From Prevotellamassilia sp. (GTDB lineage: Bacteria; Bacteroidota; Bacteroidia; Bacteroidales; Bacteroidaceae), in contig VSQE01000007.1 in the NCBI GenBank assembly GCA_009775705.1, forward strand, positions 1 to 46,520: 46,520 nt of DNA. Reading direction: 5' to 3'. This document shows positions 16,235 to 25,089 of this stretch, piece by piece. The notes below the pieces were generated by a model. The model was not told the origin of the DNA. It was given only the letters and a program-made list of their open reading frames with translations, and ran no database searches. The position numbers and the translations under genes were made by a program. The number at the start of each line of letters is the position of its first letter. Within the stretch, counting starts at the first letter, position 1.

Positions 16235-16506
16235 GAATAATTTGGATTTTGTAATCTGCCCCCAGAAACTTAGATGGTTTGAGATTCATCTAAAAAACAC
16301 AGAAACTGCCATACACATCCGTCATATATCGATACTTGTTTTTGCCAGGTCTGCACACACCTTCAGCACTCTTACCTTCCAGGCGAATTACCTTCTTCTT
16401 ATTTCTTTACTATTACAAAAATCCATTTTATTTTGTTTCTCAATAAAATAAAATGGACGAAAGCAACAAATACCAATTTTAGCTCCCAATGTTTTCCGAA
16501 TACGGA
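16235..16506. other. Intergenic DNA between divergent promoters
   Basis: No gene found. The only structure of note is the inverted repeat at 16423-16456, listed separately. Confidence 0.5.
16423..16456. repeat. 12-bp inverted repeat upstream of the hexosaminidase promoter
   Basis: CCATTTTATTTT (16423-16434) and AAAATAAAATGG (16445-16456) are perfect inverted arms around a 10-base centre, ending 50 bases before the -33 box. This could be an operator or an AT-rich hairpin. Confidence 0.5.
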
Positions 16507-16537
16507 TTTGCTTCCTACGGATTAATTGTTATTTTTG
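16507..16537 (+). promoter_or_regulatory. Promoter of the GH20 hexosaminidase
   Basis: TTTG at 16507-16510 and TATTTTTG at 16530-16537 are 19 bases apart. An in-frame ATG at 16489 lies upstream of this promoter, so the real start is 16576. Confidence 0.7.
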
Positions 16538-16575
16538 TGTCCAAATTATCACAATTCATTAAATTTCAGTTAACC

Positions 16576-18882
16576 ATGAAAAAACAAATTATTGCAGCAT
16601 TGGTCCTTATTGCAAGTACCATTCCTCTGCTCAATGCACAAGAAATCAACATCATCCCAACACCTAAGGAGATGACTGTAGGAAACGGCACTTTTAAATT
16701 TTCTCCCAAAACCCGAATCGCGGCAAAAGGGAAAGAGGCTCATGAGGCAGCCGACTTTTTCATTGAGAAAGTCCGGAAATCCACCGGTTCCGAACTTATC
16801 AAAGGAAAGAGCCGAAAGGACGACTGCATCACCTTTATAATTGATAAAGATATTCAAGGTAAAGAATCTTATAAACTGGAAGTTACGAGCCGCGGAATTC
16901 TTGCTTCCGCTTCAACGGGAGACGGGCTGTTCTACGCTGTGCAGAGTCTGCTCCAATTGCTTCCGCCGGAAATAGAAAACAACCGGCCAGCAAAGAATTT
17001 CACAACATGGAATATCCCAATGGTAAGCATCACCGATGCTCCGCGTTTCGAATACCGCGGAGTGATGTTAGACCCCTGCCGGCATTTCCTGCCTGTATCA
17101 GCTATCAAACGACAGATAGAAATGCTTTCGGCATATAAAATCAACCGTTTGCACTGGCACCTGACAGACGACCAGGGATGGCGCATCGAAATAAAGAAAT
17201 ATCCCGAACTCGTAACAATGGGAGCACAAAGAACGGAAGGTGACGGCAGTATTCACAAAGGATTCTACACACAGGAAGAAATCAAAGAAGTCGTTGAATA
17301 TGCCCGCCGGCATCATATGCAGGTAATTCCCGAACTGGAAATACCTGGTCACGAACTGGCAGCCATCACCGCCTATCCGGAATTATCCTGCCAAAGCGAC
17401 ACCGTCACTCCCCGCATTATCTGGGGTGTCGAGGACATCGTCATGTGCCCGGGAAAAGAGAAAATGTTCAGTTTCCTGCAAGACGTCATCGATGAAATGG
17501 TGCTTTTATTCCCTTCCAGCTACTTCCACATCGGTGGAGATGAGAGTCCACGCGGAGAATGGGCCAATTGTGACAAATGCCAGCAACGCATGAAACAACT
17601 CGGCTATACCAAAGAGGCCCAGCTGCAAAGCTATATTATTGACCGCATCGGAAAGTACCTGGCCCAAAAAGGAAAGCATATTATCGGATGGGACGAAATT
17701 CTGGAAGGTGGAAACCTGGATGCCTCCGCAATCGTCATGTCATGGCGTGGTGAGCAGGGCGGAATTACAGCAGCCAAAGCCGGTCACAGGGTTCTGATGA
17801 CACCTTCCAGCCACGGCTTTTACTTTGACCAATATCAAGGCGACCCCGTCACTGAGCCTACTGCCATAGGCGGCTATTCCACTCTTCAGAAGGTATACGC
17901 CTACAATCCTGTTCCGCAGGAGTTACAAGGCTCGGGAAAAGAGCATCTGGTGATGGGCGTACAAGGCAACTGCTGGAGTGAATACATCCCCAATGCTTCT
18001 GTTTTGGAATATCGTCTTTATCCACGCGCATTGGCCCTCGCCGAAGTTGCATGGTCTCCGATCGAGAAAAAGAACTTCAAGGATTTCGTCCGCCGTGTTG
18101 ACAACGATGCTTCTCTCCGTTTGCAGACACATCACATCAACTTCCATATACCCCAACCGGAAATACCAAACGCATCCTGCAACAGGATCGCTTTCACGGA
18201 CAAGACCTTATTGTCCCTGACAACTACACGTCCGCTTACCATCGTCTACACCACAGACGGAACAGCGCCGAAAGCCTCTTCCACTATTTATTCCTCCCCT
18301 ATTTTGCTGGACCGGAGCACAACCATCCGTACTTCTACCATACTGCCTTGCGGCATCATGAGCCCCGTACGCACCATCTATGCAGAAAAAGCCGCATTCG
18401 CACCTGCCTCAAATCCGGAACATGTAGAGAACGGATTGAATCTCTCCGTCTATCAGGGAACATTCCTGCGGCCTTTCCAAATACCAGAGAAAGCGGATTC
18501 CCAAAAGAAAATTGACAGGATTGAGAAAATACGTGCACAGACAAAAGTTCCCGGAAACGTACGCAATGTCAAGAATTACGCAGCTATAGCCGACGGGTTT
18601 ATAAAAATACCGGAAAACGGAATCTATGAATTTTCTTCCAACAACAACCAGGTTTGGATTGACGGCAAACTGGCCATTGACAATTCCAATGCCAGTGTGC
18701 CACGCTACTCCCGCGAAAACGTACAACTGGCACTGGCAGAAGGCTATCATCGCATTAAGGTTGTTTTCCTCGGAGGCATCTTCGGCGGATGGCCTACCTA
18801 TTGGGACAACGGAGCTGTCAATTTAAGAATAGCCGGAGGAAAATGGCAATCAGTTCCCGCCGAATGGCTTTTCCACGAATAA
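16576..18882 (+). CDS. Secreted GH20 beta-N-acetylhexosaminidase
   Basis: A 768-residue exo-hexosaminidase that removes terminal GlcNAc or GalNAc from glycans, acting in the periplasm or at the surface. Signal peptide residues 1-21 (MKKQIIAALVLIASTIPLLNA). A GH20 N-terminal domain (about 24-150) leads to the catalytic barrel (about 150-500), with the catalytic pair D322-E323 in HIGGDESPRGEW and the substrate residues of RLHWHLTDDQGWRIEI. After about residue 530 comes a chitobiase-type Fn3-like segment, and the last ~120 residues resemble a PA14 carbohydrate-binding domain (NGIYEFSSNNNQVWIDGK). Start at 16576, behind the promoter. Monocistronic, with its own terminator. Confidence 0.95.
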   Translation: MKKQIIAALVLIASTIPLLNAQEINIIPTPKEMTVGNGTFKFSPKTRIAAKGKEAHEAADFFIEKVRKSTGSELIKGKSRKDDCITFIIDKDIQGKESYKLEVTSRGILASASTGDGLFYAVQSLLQLLPPEIENNRPAKNFTTWNIPMVSITDAPRFEYRGVMLDPCRHFLPVSAIKRQIEMLSAYKINRLHWHLTDDQGWRIEIKKYPELVTMGAQRTEGDGSIHKGFYTQEEIKEVVEYARRHHMQVIPELEIPGHELAAITAYPELSCQSDTVTPRIIWGVEDIVMCPGKEKMFSFLQDVIDEMVLLFPSSYFHIGGDESPRGEWANCDKCQQRMKQLGYTKEAQLQSYIIDRIGKYLAQKGKHIIGWDEILEGGNLDASAIVMSWRGEQGGITAAKAGHRVLMTPSSHGFYFDQYQGDPVTEPTAIGGYSTLQKVYAYNPVPQELQGSGKEHLVMGVQGNCWSEYIPNASVLEYRLYPRALALAEVAWSPIEKKNFKDFVRRVDNDASLRLQTHHINFHIPQPEIPNASCNRIAFTDKTLLSLTTTRPLTIVYTTDGTAPKASSTIYSSPILLDRSTTIRTSTILPCGIMSPVRTIYAEKAAFAPASNPEHVENGLNLSVYQGTFLRPFQIPEKADSQKKIDRIEKIRAQTKVPGNVRNVKNYAAIADGFIKIPENGIYEFSSNNNQVWIDGKLAIDNSNASVPRYSRENVQLALAEGYHRIKVVFLGGIFGGWPTYWDNGAVNLRIAGGKWQSVPAEWLFHE

Positions 18883-18892
18883 GAAGACAGAC

Positions 18893-18941
18893 AAAAGAAA
18901 CAGGTTCGCTCCATTCAGAATAGAGCGAACCTGTTTCTTTT
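18893..18941. terminator. Strong bidirectional terminator
   Basis: A perfect 19-bp stem, 18893-18911 with 18923-18941 (core GAGCGAACCTGTTTC), 11-base loop, with a T-rich 3' arm on both strands. It separates the convergent hexosaminidase and degP genes. Confidence 0.95.
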
Positions 18942-18960
18942 GTTCTATACAAAACCAATT

Positions 18961-20469
18961 CTATTTTTTCGTCTGGTCCGACAACTCAACCGTGAAACTG
19001 CGGTTCAGGCCGCTTTGGGTCTTGGCACGGATCCAGAGCACTCTGTCAGCACTCATATTCGCAGCCTTCACAGCCTCGTCAAAATCAGTCTTTGTACGCA
19101 TCTCTTTGTCATTTACCTGCATGATGATGATGCCTTTCGTAATTCCCGCATCCTGCATTTTTCCTTTACGGATAGCAGACACAACCAATCCGTAACGCAA
19201 CCCCAATTCCTGCTTTTCCACATCAGTCAACGGACGGAGGGCTGCTCCCATATCGTCTGTATCAAGACTTTCCACTGCGGTTGTCGTACCCTGTATGTTA
19301 CGCAACGTCACAACAGCAGAACGCTCTTTCTTTTCACGCATGTAAGTCACGGAAACCTTATCGCCCGGGCGATGATTGGTAAGCACTTCCTGCAACTGCC
19401 CGAATTTTTCAATCTTCTTTCCGTCCACCGTAAGTATGACATCGCCGGCTTTCAACCCTGCTGCCGCAGCTGCGCCATCCGCAGTCACCTCCGATACATA
19501 AATGCCAGTCACCGTACCCAGATCTACATTGTTACCTTTTTCTTTCTGCATATCAATATACTGGCTCACATCACTGCCCATCACACCCAGCAAGGCCCGC
19601 TGAACGGTACCATACTTCTTGAGATCCTCCACCACTTTGTTCATAATGGTTGTAGGGATGGCAAATCCATAACCGGAATAAGAACCTGTTTGCGAATACA
19701 ACATGGCATTGATGCCGACAAGCTGACCGCTTGCATTGACGAGAGCACCTCCCGAATTTCCCGGATTGATGGCGGCATCCGTCTGAATAAATGACTCTAT
19801 GCTGCCCGGGCTGGCTCCAAGAGAACGCGCTTTCGCACTGACGATTCCGGCCGTCACGGTAGAGGTGAGACTAAACGGATTGCCGATGGCAAGCACCCAT
19901 TCGCCCAACTTCAACTGTTCGGAATTTCCCACCGTAATAGCAGGCAGACCTGTCGACTCAACCTTAATCAAAGCCAAGTCCGTACTTTTATCCGTTCCGA
20001 TGATACGTGCCTTAAACTCACGATTGTCATTGAGTTTCACCATCAATTCATCGGCATTTTCCACCACGTGATTATTCGTTACGATATAACCATCCTCCGA
20101 CAGTATCACGCCCGAACCGGCTCCCTGCCGCTTCGGGGTTTCAATACGCCGTTGTTGCTGACGGCCTCCACGTCCGAAGAAATCACCGAAAAACTCTTCA
20201 AAGAAAGGATCGGAAAAAGGACCGTTGGATTCCATCATCTGTGAGCGGCCATTGGTGGTAACCTTTATATAGACAACCGAGTTAACAGCCTTCTCGGCCG
20301 CATAAGTAAGATCCACATATCCTCCCCTGCCTGCCGGCACTTCCGTAGTCTGAGGGTTGTCGGGGGGGGCAGGATGAGAAGAACAGCTCATAGCGTATGA
20401 CACCGTAGAAGCTGCAAGCCCCAGCCCGAAAGCCAAGGCCATGTTGGTAAATGTCTTTTTGTTCATCAT
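18961..20469 (-). CDS. degP: Do-family serine protease/chaperone DegP/HtrA
   Basis: A 502-residue periplasmic quality-control protease. Counting from ATG 20469, the triad is H134 (TNNHVVENADEL), D164 (STDLALIKVE) and S239 (NPGNSGGALVN). The protease domain is followed by PDZ1 (about 310-400, GVMGSDVSQ to VVTLRN) and a more divergent PDZ2 (about 415-500). A Gln/Arg-rich LA-loop-like insert (FFGRGGRQQQRRIE) precedes the triad. The N-terminus has a signal sequence (MALAFGLGLAASTVSYA). An upstream in-frame start at 20583 would add 38 unlikely residues across the promoter; the doublet ATGs at 20469 and 20466 are preferred. It degrades or refolds damaged envelope proteins. Confidence 0.95.
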   Translation of the reverse strand: MMNKKTFTNMALAFGLGLAASTVSYAMSCSSHPAPPDNPQTTEVPAGRGGYVDLTYAAEKAVNSVVYIKVTTNGRSQMMESNGPFSDPFFEEFFGDFFGRGGRQQQRRIETPKRQGAGSGVILSEDGYIVTNNHVVENADELMVKLNDNREFKARIIGTDKSTDLALIKVESTGLPAITVGNSEQLKLGEWVLAIGNPFSLTSTVTAGIVSAKARSLGASPGSIESFIQTDAAINPGNSGGALVNASGQLVGINAMLYSQTGSYSGYGFAIPTTIMNKVVEDLKKYGTVQRALLGVMGSDVSQYIDMQKEKGNNVDLGTVTGIYVSEVTADGAAAAAGLKAGDVILTVDGKKIEKFGQLQEVLTNHRPGDKVSVTYMREKKERSAVVTLRNIQGTTTAVESLDTDDMGAALRPLTDVEKQELGLRYGLVVSAIRKGKMQDAGITKGIIIMQVNDKEMRTKTDFDEAVKAANMSADRVLWIRAKTQSGLNRSFTVELSDQTKK

Positions 20470-20508
20470 AGATACAGTTTTTATACAATATTTCTCGTTT
20501 TCGGAAAG

Positions 20509-20516
20509 CAAAAATA
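20509..20516 (-). promoter_or_regulatory. Promoter -7 box for degP
   Basis: TATTTTTG on the minus strand, 39 bases before the chosen ATG. The -33 box is not clear. Confidence 0.5.
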
Positions 20517-20782
20517 AAATTTCATCGGGAAATAATGGACAGACGGACGAGAGAAAAAACAATCCCGTTGCCTTTTTTAACAATGAAAAGGTTTCCGTTA
20601 ACAGCGGTTAGAAAAGCGACTTTCTTTTTTTACATTCATTTGATTTTTACTTCAGTACCGCCAACAGACACAACCACATGACACAGGCCTGAAAAGTGAA
20701 GATACATCTGCTTCCGGCAAGCGTGCGATAGCACGATCATATTTTTCATCCGCTACGGCTCTGACAAAGCCAATAGTTTTAG
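20517..20782. other. Divergent intergenic region, degP/nitroreductase
   Basis: No gene seen. CGTGC-GATA-GCACG at 20722-20735 is a small hairpin with a four-base loop, and ATTTTTC follows 8 bases later; it is too short to call a terminator firmly. Confidence 0.4.
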
Positions 20783-20790
20783 TAATTTTG
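20783..20790 (+). promoter_or_regulatory. Promoter -7 box for the nitroreductase
   Basis: TAATTTTG matches TAnnTTTG. It overlaps an in-frame TTG at 20788, so translation more likely starts at ATG 20830. Confidence 0.55.
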
Positions 20791-20829
20791 TCAGTGTTTT
20801 ATATCAACTTCACCACAATGACAATTATC

Positions 20830-21339
20830 ATGAAGAAATTTCAGGAACTCTGCAAGAAACGCTCTTCAGTGAGAGCATTCAAGCCGGATCCCGTTCCGGC
20901 CGAAAAACTGGCATATATCATGGAATGTGTCCGTCTGGCACCTTCAGCCGTAAACTTCCAACCGTGGTGGTTCCATATCGTCAGGGATACAGAAGAACTG
21001 GACCGCCTTTTCCTTTGCTACGATCGCGAATGGTTCCGTTCCAGCCCGCTTTGCATTGTGGCCTGCAAGAATATCAAAGAAGAATGGACAAGAAAATCCG
21101 ATGAAAAGCCTCACGGAGACATTGATGTAGCCATTGCCACTGAACATTTATGTCTGGCTGCGGCTGAGGAAGGCCTCGGCACCTGCTGGGTATGCAACTT
21201 CGATGTTGAACAATGCAAGGCAGCCTGTCACCTTCCCGAAGAGATGGAACCAGTAGCTCTGATACCCATCGGCTTCCCGGAAAAGACCACCGACAACGAA
21301 AAGATGCGCAAGGATATATCCGTCATCTGCGACCTCTGA
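20830..21339 (+). CDS. Nitroreductase-family FMN oxidoreductase
   Basis: A 169-residue flavoprotein of the nitroreductase fold. RSSVRAFKPDPVP near residues 9-21 is the FMN-phosphate binding arginine motif; LAPSAVNFQPWWFHIV (about 40-55) and the C-terminal GTCWVCNF and PIGFPEK blocks complete the site. Family members reduce nitroaromatics or quinones with NAD(P)H; the natural substrate here is unknown. Length fits the short single-domain subgroup. ATG 20830 is used because the upstream in-frame TTG overlaps the promoter. No partner gene is nearby. It converges with the BatD-like gene. Confidence 0.88.
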   Translation: MKKFQELCKKRSSVRAFKPDPVPAEKLAYIMECVRLAPSAVNFQPWWFHIVRDTEELDRLFLCYDREWFRSSPLCIVACKNIKEEWTRKSDEKPHGDIDVAIATEHLCLAAAEEGLGTCWVCNFDVEQCKAACHLPEEMEPVALIPIGFPEKTTDNEKMRKDISVICDL

Positions 21340-21378
21340 CGCCTCCGGCCCGATCATGGAAGCATTCCCCGATGTTTG

Positions 21379-21441
21379 ACATGCCTTGTAAAATTTTTTA
21401 CACGCCTTGTAAATCTTTTTACATGCCTTGTAAAAAAACTC
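21379..21441 (+). repeat. Three 21-bp tandem units downstream of the nitroreductase
   Basis: ACATGCCTTGTAAAATTTTT recurs with small changes at 21379, 21400 and 21421, exactly 21 bases apart. The shared core is GCCTTGTAAA. T or A tracts recur every 21 bp. The unit differs from that in elements A and B, but the period is the same and both contain CTTGT. Confidence 0.8.
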
Positions 21442-21491
21442 GCAGAAACGGAAAGGATTTCATAATGTGAACGGCACCTTTCCGTTTCTGC
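21442..21491 (-). terminator. Terminator of the BatD-like gene
   Basis: GCAGAAACGGAAAGG (21442-21456) pairs perfectly with 21477-21491, a 15-bp stem with a 20-base loop. On the minus strand a T-run follows (GAGTTTTTTTA), so it ends transcription of the nadE/BatD-like operon; it could also act on the plus strand. Confidence 0.75.
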
Positions 21492-21496
21492 ATACT

Positions 21497-22030
21497 CTAA
21501 AAGACCGAAAGGCCGGATCTGAAAGCCTCCTGCGTAGAACGAAGTGGCTTCTCCCTAACCGGTATTTTGATTTTTGTACTGACAGCTTTCGCTTCTCTCT
21601 CGCGGAAAGATGAACGCACACCATAAAAAGAATCAAAAGGACCGGGAAGGCGATCATAGATTCTGAATTTCCCCTTGAACTTCACAGAAGGTATTTCCAA
21701 AGTTTCAGCCTTAAGCGGAGTTATCGCATACTGCGCTCCAACCTGAATATAGTAGACCCTGCCGCCCTCTACAATTTTTCTTACCGTCAATTCCCGCCGC
21801 ACATTGAGTTTACGCACTTTCGCATTCCGGACCGTCAACAGCGGAGCCTCATCCATATAGAAGAAAGGGGACGTGCCATACAGTATTACCGAAACCAAAC
21901 AACTGTCACCCCTGTTTACCACCGGACGATCACACTTTACTTTTGCAAAAAAACTGACCTTATCTTTTCCAGCTGCCACAGACGGAAAAAGACACAGGAA
22001 TAAAGTCAACACACAAAATATTCGTGACAT
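21497..22030 (-). CDS. BatD-like secreted protein
   Basis: A 177-residue exported protein with a signal peptide (MSRIFCVLTLFLCLFPSVAA). The body resembles the first beta-sandwich domain of BatD proteins: VSFFAKVKCDRPVVNRGDSC, then VSVILYGTSPFFYMDEAP and the paired-strand GGRVYYIQVGAQYAITPLKA. BatD proteins belong to the aerotolerance (Bat) cluster, but no batA, batB or batC gene is near, and this protein is much shorter than BatD and lacks its C-terminal membrane segment. Function is unknown. It begins 18 bases after nadE, so the two are probably cotranscribed. Confidence 0.65.
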   Translation of the reverse strand: MSRIFCVLTLFLCLFPSVAAGKDKVSFFAKVKCDRPVVNRGDSCLVSVILYGTSPFFYMDEAPLLTVRNAKVRKLNVRRELTVRKIVEGGRVYYIQVGAQYAITPLKAETLEIPSVKFKGKFRIYDRLPGPFDSFYGVRSSFREREAKAVSTKIKIPVREKPLRSTQEAFRSGLSVF

Positions 22031-22048
22031 CAGCTTGGGACTCTAAAT

Positions 22049-24007
22049 TCAACATTCCAACGATTCGCACTCTTTCAACCACGCCACGGAACAGGCATCG
22101 CTGGGCATGCGCCAGTCTCCACGCGGACTCAAAGAACAGCTACCGACTTTAGGACCATCGGGCAAGCAACTCCTCTTGAATTGTTGAGAGAAGAAACGAC
22201 GGAAAAATACTGTCAACCATTTCTTTATGATTTCGGGGGCATATTTCTCTGTTCCGTTTGTTCCGTCAAAGGCATGACAGGCCAGATAAAATATTTTGGC
22301 TGGGCGAAATCCGAAGCGCAAAACATAATAAAGAAAGAAATCATGCAACACGTACGGTCCCACCAAGTCTTCTGTCTTCTGTACGATCTCTCCTTCCTCA
22401 TCCGCCGGTATCAGTTCCGGACTGATCGGAGTATTCACAATGTCTTCAAGGGTTTCACGGCTATACTTATCCGCGACATTGTTGGCCACCCACTCAACCA
22501 GATGTCTCACCAATGTTTTCGGAATGGAAACATTCACACCATACATGCTCATGTGATCTCCGTTATAAGTAGCCCAGCCCAACGCGAGTTCACTCAGATC
22601 GCCCGTACCCACGACAAACCCTCCGGTCTGATTGGCCGCATCCATCAGGATTTGCGTACGCTCACGTGCCTGCCCGTTTTCAAAGGTTACGTCATGCACG
22701 GACACATCATGCCCCAAATCACGAAAATGCACCTCGCAAGCCTCACGGATATTGATCTCGCGAATAGTCACTCCCAAACCTTTCATCAGATCTATCGCAT
22801 TGTTATAAGTCCTGTCCGTAGTGCCGAAGCCAGGCATAGTGATGCCGATAATACCTTTACGATCCATGCCCAACCTGTCAAAAGCATGAACACAAACTAA
22901 CAGGGCCAAAGTTGAATCCAATCCGCCGCTAATGCCAACTACAACAGTTTTGGCACCCGTATGACGAATTCGCTGTGCCAGTCCTTCCGACTGAATACAC
23001 AATATCTCCTCGCACCGCTCGTCCAATTCGGAACCGGACGGAACAAAAGGCAGAGCCGCGACCTTGCGCGTCAGCGTGAAACGTTCGGCGGGTAATTCCG
23101 CCGGTTCCATCTCTACACAAAAAAAATGCTGATTTGCAAACTGACCGGCCTGTGTCTGATAAGTGGTGTTCACACCTCTCTCTGCTCGCAAACGTTCCAC
23201 ATCTATTTCACTTACAATCAGTTGTTCGCTCAGCGAGAAACGGTCCGCTTCCTCTTGGATGTGACCGTTCTCTGCTATATATGCCCGCCCGCTGAATACT
23301 AAATCCTGCGTACTTTCTCCGAAACCGCTTCCGACATATACATACCCGGACAAAGTACGGGCACTTTGTCCTTTTACGAGTTCACGAAGATAGGCACTCT
23401 TCCCTACCAATTCGTTGCTGGCGCTCAAATTAAAAACAATGTCGGCCCCTCCCAATGCCAGTTCTGAACCAGGTGACACCGGAGCCCAAAGATCCTCACA
23501 AATCTCCAGCCCGAAGGTGCAATTACCCAATTCAAAAAGCAACCGGCTTCCTACCGGGACATTCTGCCCGCAAAATCTCAACATGCTTCCATCCGGCAAC
23601 TGTGAAGCCGATGTGAACCAACGCTGTTCGTAAAACTCCTTGTAATTAGGGATAAACGTTTTCGGCACCAAACCACAAATGCGTCCCCGCTGGATCACGG
23701 CCCCACAATTCAAAAGCCTGCTTCCTCCGAAAACCAGCGGCACACCTACAATAGCAGTCAACGACAGGTTGCGACTGAACTCCACCAATCTCAGCAAAGC
23801 CTCTTCAGCCTCTTCCTGCAACAACTGTTGCTGAAACAAGTCCTGACAGGTATACCCTGTGATACAAAGTTCCGGAAAGCAAACCACTTCCACTCCCAGA
23901 CCTTCGGCTTTTACCATCAAAGCCTCAATCTGTTGCAGGTTGAAATTACAATCCGCCACCTTTACGCCCGGAATGGCAGCCGCCACCTTTATAAAACCGT
24001 TATACAT
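22049..24007 (-). CDS. nadE: Glutamine-dependent NAD+ synthetase
   Basis: A 652-residue two-domain enzyme that makes NAD+ from nicotinic acid adenine dinucleotide, ATP and glutamine in the cytoplasm. The N-terminal nitrilase-like glutaminase domain (about 1-275) shows the three catalytic regions: VVCFPELCITGY (Glu), VPKTFIPNYKEF (Lys) and LEICEDLW (Cys). The C-terminal synthetase domain has the ATP pyrophosphatase loop GISGGLDSTLALLV near residues 357-370 and VVGTGDLSELALGW. Length is typical of the fused form. A promoter lies upstream and a short exported-protein gene follows. Confidence 0.97.
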   Translation of the reverse strand: MYNGFIKVAAAIPGVKVADCNFNLQQIEALMVKAEGLGVEVVCFPELCITGYTCQDLFQQQLLQEEAEEALLRLVEFSRNLSLTAIVGVPLVFGGSRLLNCGAVIQRGRICGLVPKTFIPNYKEFYEQRWFTSASQLPDGSMLRFCGQNVPVGSRLLFELGNCTFGLEICEDLWAPVSPGSELALGGADIVFNLSASNELVGKSAYLRELVKGQSARTLSGYVYVGSGFGESTQDLVFSGRAYIAENGHIQEEADRFSLSEQLIVSEIDVERLRAERGVNTTYQTQAGQFANQHFFCVEMEPAELPAERFTLTRKVAALPFVPSGSELDERCEEILCIQSEGLAQRIRHTGAKTVVVGISGGLDSTLALLVCVHAFDRLGMDRKGIIGITMPGFGTTDRTYNNAIDLMKGLGVTIREINIREACEVHFRDLGHDVSVHDVTFENGQARERTQILMDAANQTGGFVVGTGDLSELALGWATYNGDHMSMYGVNVSIPKTLVRHLVEWVANNVADKYSRETLEDIVNTPISPELIPADEEGEIVQKTEDLVGPYVLHDFFLYYVLRFGFRPAKIFYLACHAFDGTNGTEKYAPEIIKKWLTVFFRRFFSQQFKRSCLPDGPKVGSCSLSPRGDWRMPSDACSVAWLKECESLEC

Positions 24008-24083
24008 ATTTCTTCACATTTAGGATATTACAATACTCCAGGACCTGACGACGCACTGCGCGACAGGTCTGGCTGAAGTTCTG

Positions 24084-24117
24084 CAAAGATAAGTTTTTTT
24101 CGGGACGTAAGCACAAA
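24084..24117 (-). promoter_or_regulatory. Promoter of nadE
   Basis: On the minus strand TTTG (24117-24114) and TATCTTTG (24091-24084) are 22 bases apart, about 77 bases before the ATG. Confidence 0.55.
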
Positions 24118-24155
24118 ATCCGCCTTGTGTCTGGCACGCACTTTTTCAGGATTCA

Positions 24156-24197
24156 GAAAAAAATACGGAGATCTCTCCATTTCAGAAAAGATCTCCG
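24156..24197 (-). terminator. Terminator after panB
   Basis: CGGAGATC (24190-24197 on the minus strand) pairs with GATCTCCG (24166-24173 on the minus strand), followed by TATTTTTTTC. It ends the atp-HAD-panB transcription unit. Confidence 0.8.
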
Positions 24198-24222
24198 GAC
24201 AATGTTTCAGCGCGCAGACGCA

Positions 24223-25044
24223 CTAATAAAGTTCATTCTCATTGGGAAAATCTCCACTTTTCACATCCGACACATAATGGCCTATGGCATCGGTCATTAT
24301 GGTATGCAAATCCGCATAACGACGCAGGAATTTAGGATGAAAATCATTATTCATTCCCAACATGTCGGCCACAACCAATACCTGACCGTCCGTGGCACTG
24401 CCACCACCTATACCGATAGTTGCCATCCGTACCTGTTCTGTCACTTTTGCCGCCAGTGTTGCCGGAATCTTCTCCAGCACGCAGCCGAAACAACCTACTT
24501 TGTCCAGTACGCGGGCATCGGAAATAAGTTTGGCCGCTTCCTCTTTCTCACGGGCACGAACGGTATACGTTCCGAACTTATTGATATGCTGAGGGGTCAG
24601 CCCTAAATGGGCCATAACAGGAATACCGGCCTCCAGAATCTTTTTTACTGTCTCCACAATTTCCACACCACCTTCCAGTTTCAGGGCATCACAACCTGTC
24701 TCCTGCATAATGCGGATGGCATTGCGTACCCCTTCAGTGGGATTGACCTGATAGGTCCCGAAAGGCATATCACAGACAACAAGAGCCCGCTTCACTCCTC
24801 GTACAACAGAGCGCGCATGGTAAATCATCTGCTCCAATGTAATAGGCAATGTTGTCTGATTACCAGCCACGACGTTAGAAGCACTGTCGCCTACCAGAAT
24901 AGCATCCACACCGGCCGAATCAACAATCTTTGCAGTGGTATAGTCATAAGCGGTAAGCATGGCTATCTTCTTGCCCTGCTCCTTCATTTCCTTGAAACGG
25001 TGAGTTGTCACCTTACGGGAATCCTCTACTAAATATCCGGACAT
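24223..25044 (-). CDS. panB: 3-methyl-2-oxobutanoate hydroxymethyltransferase
   Basis: A 273-residue TIM-barrel enzyme making ketopantoate from alpha-ketoisovalerate and methylenetetrahydrofolate, the first step of pantothenate and coenzyme A synthesis. Signature segments are MLTAYDYTTAKIVDSAGVD, ILVGDSASNVVAG (metal-binding Asp), VVCDMPFGTY, ALKLEGG and MAHLGLTPQH, and IGIGGG near residue 215. Length fits PanB. No panC or panD gene is adjacent. It lies 45 bases after the HAD gene on the same strand and is followed by a terminator, so it is probably transcribed with it. Confidence 0.97.
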   Translation of the reverse strand: MSGYLVEDSRKVTTHRFKEMKEQGKKIAMLTAYDYTTAKIVDSAGVDAILVGDSASNVVAGNQTTLPITLEQMIYHARSVVRGVKRALVVCDMPFGTYQVNPTEGVRNAIRIMQETGCDALKLEGGVEIVETVKKILEAGIPVMAHLGLTPQHINKFGTYTVRAREKEEAAKLISDARVLDKVGCFGCVLEKIPATLAAKVTEQVRMATIGIGGGSATDGQVLVVADMLGMNNDFHPKFLRRYADLHTIMTDAIGHYVSDVKSGDFPNENELY

Positions 25045-25089
25045 AATTATTATGTTTGAATGAATTAAACAACCAAATGATTTATGTAC

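Noticed and set aside
20722..20740. Terminator between degP and the nitroreductase
   Set aside because: The stem is only 5 bp, the T-run is displaced, and no gene ends nearby on that strand.
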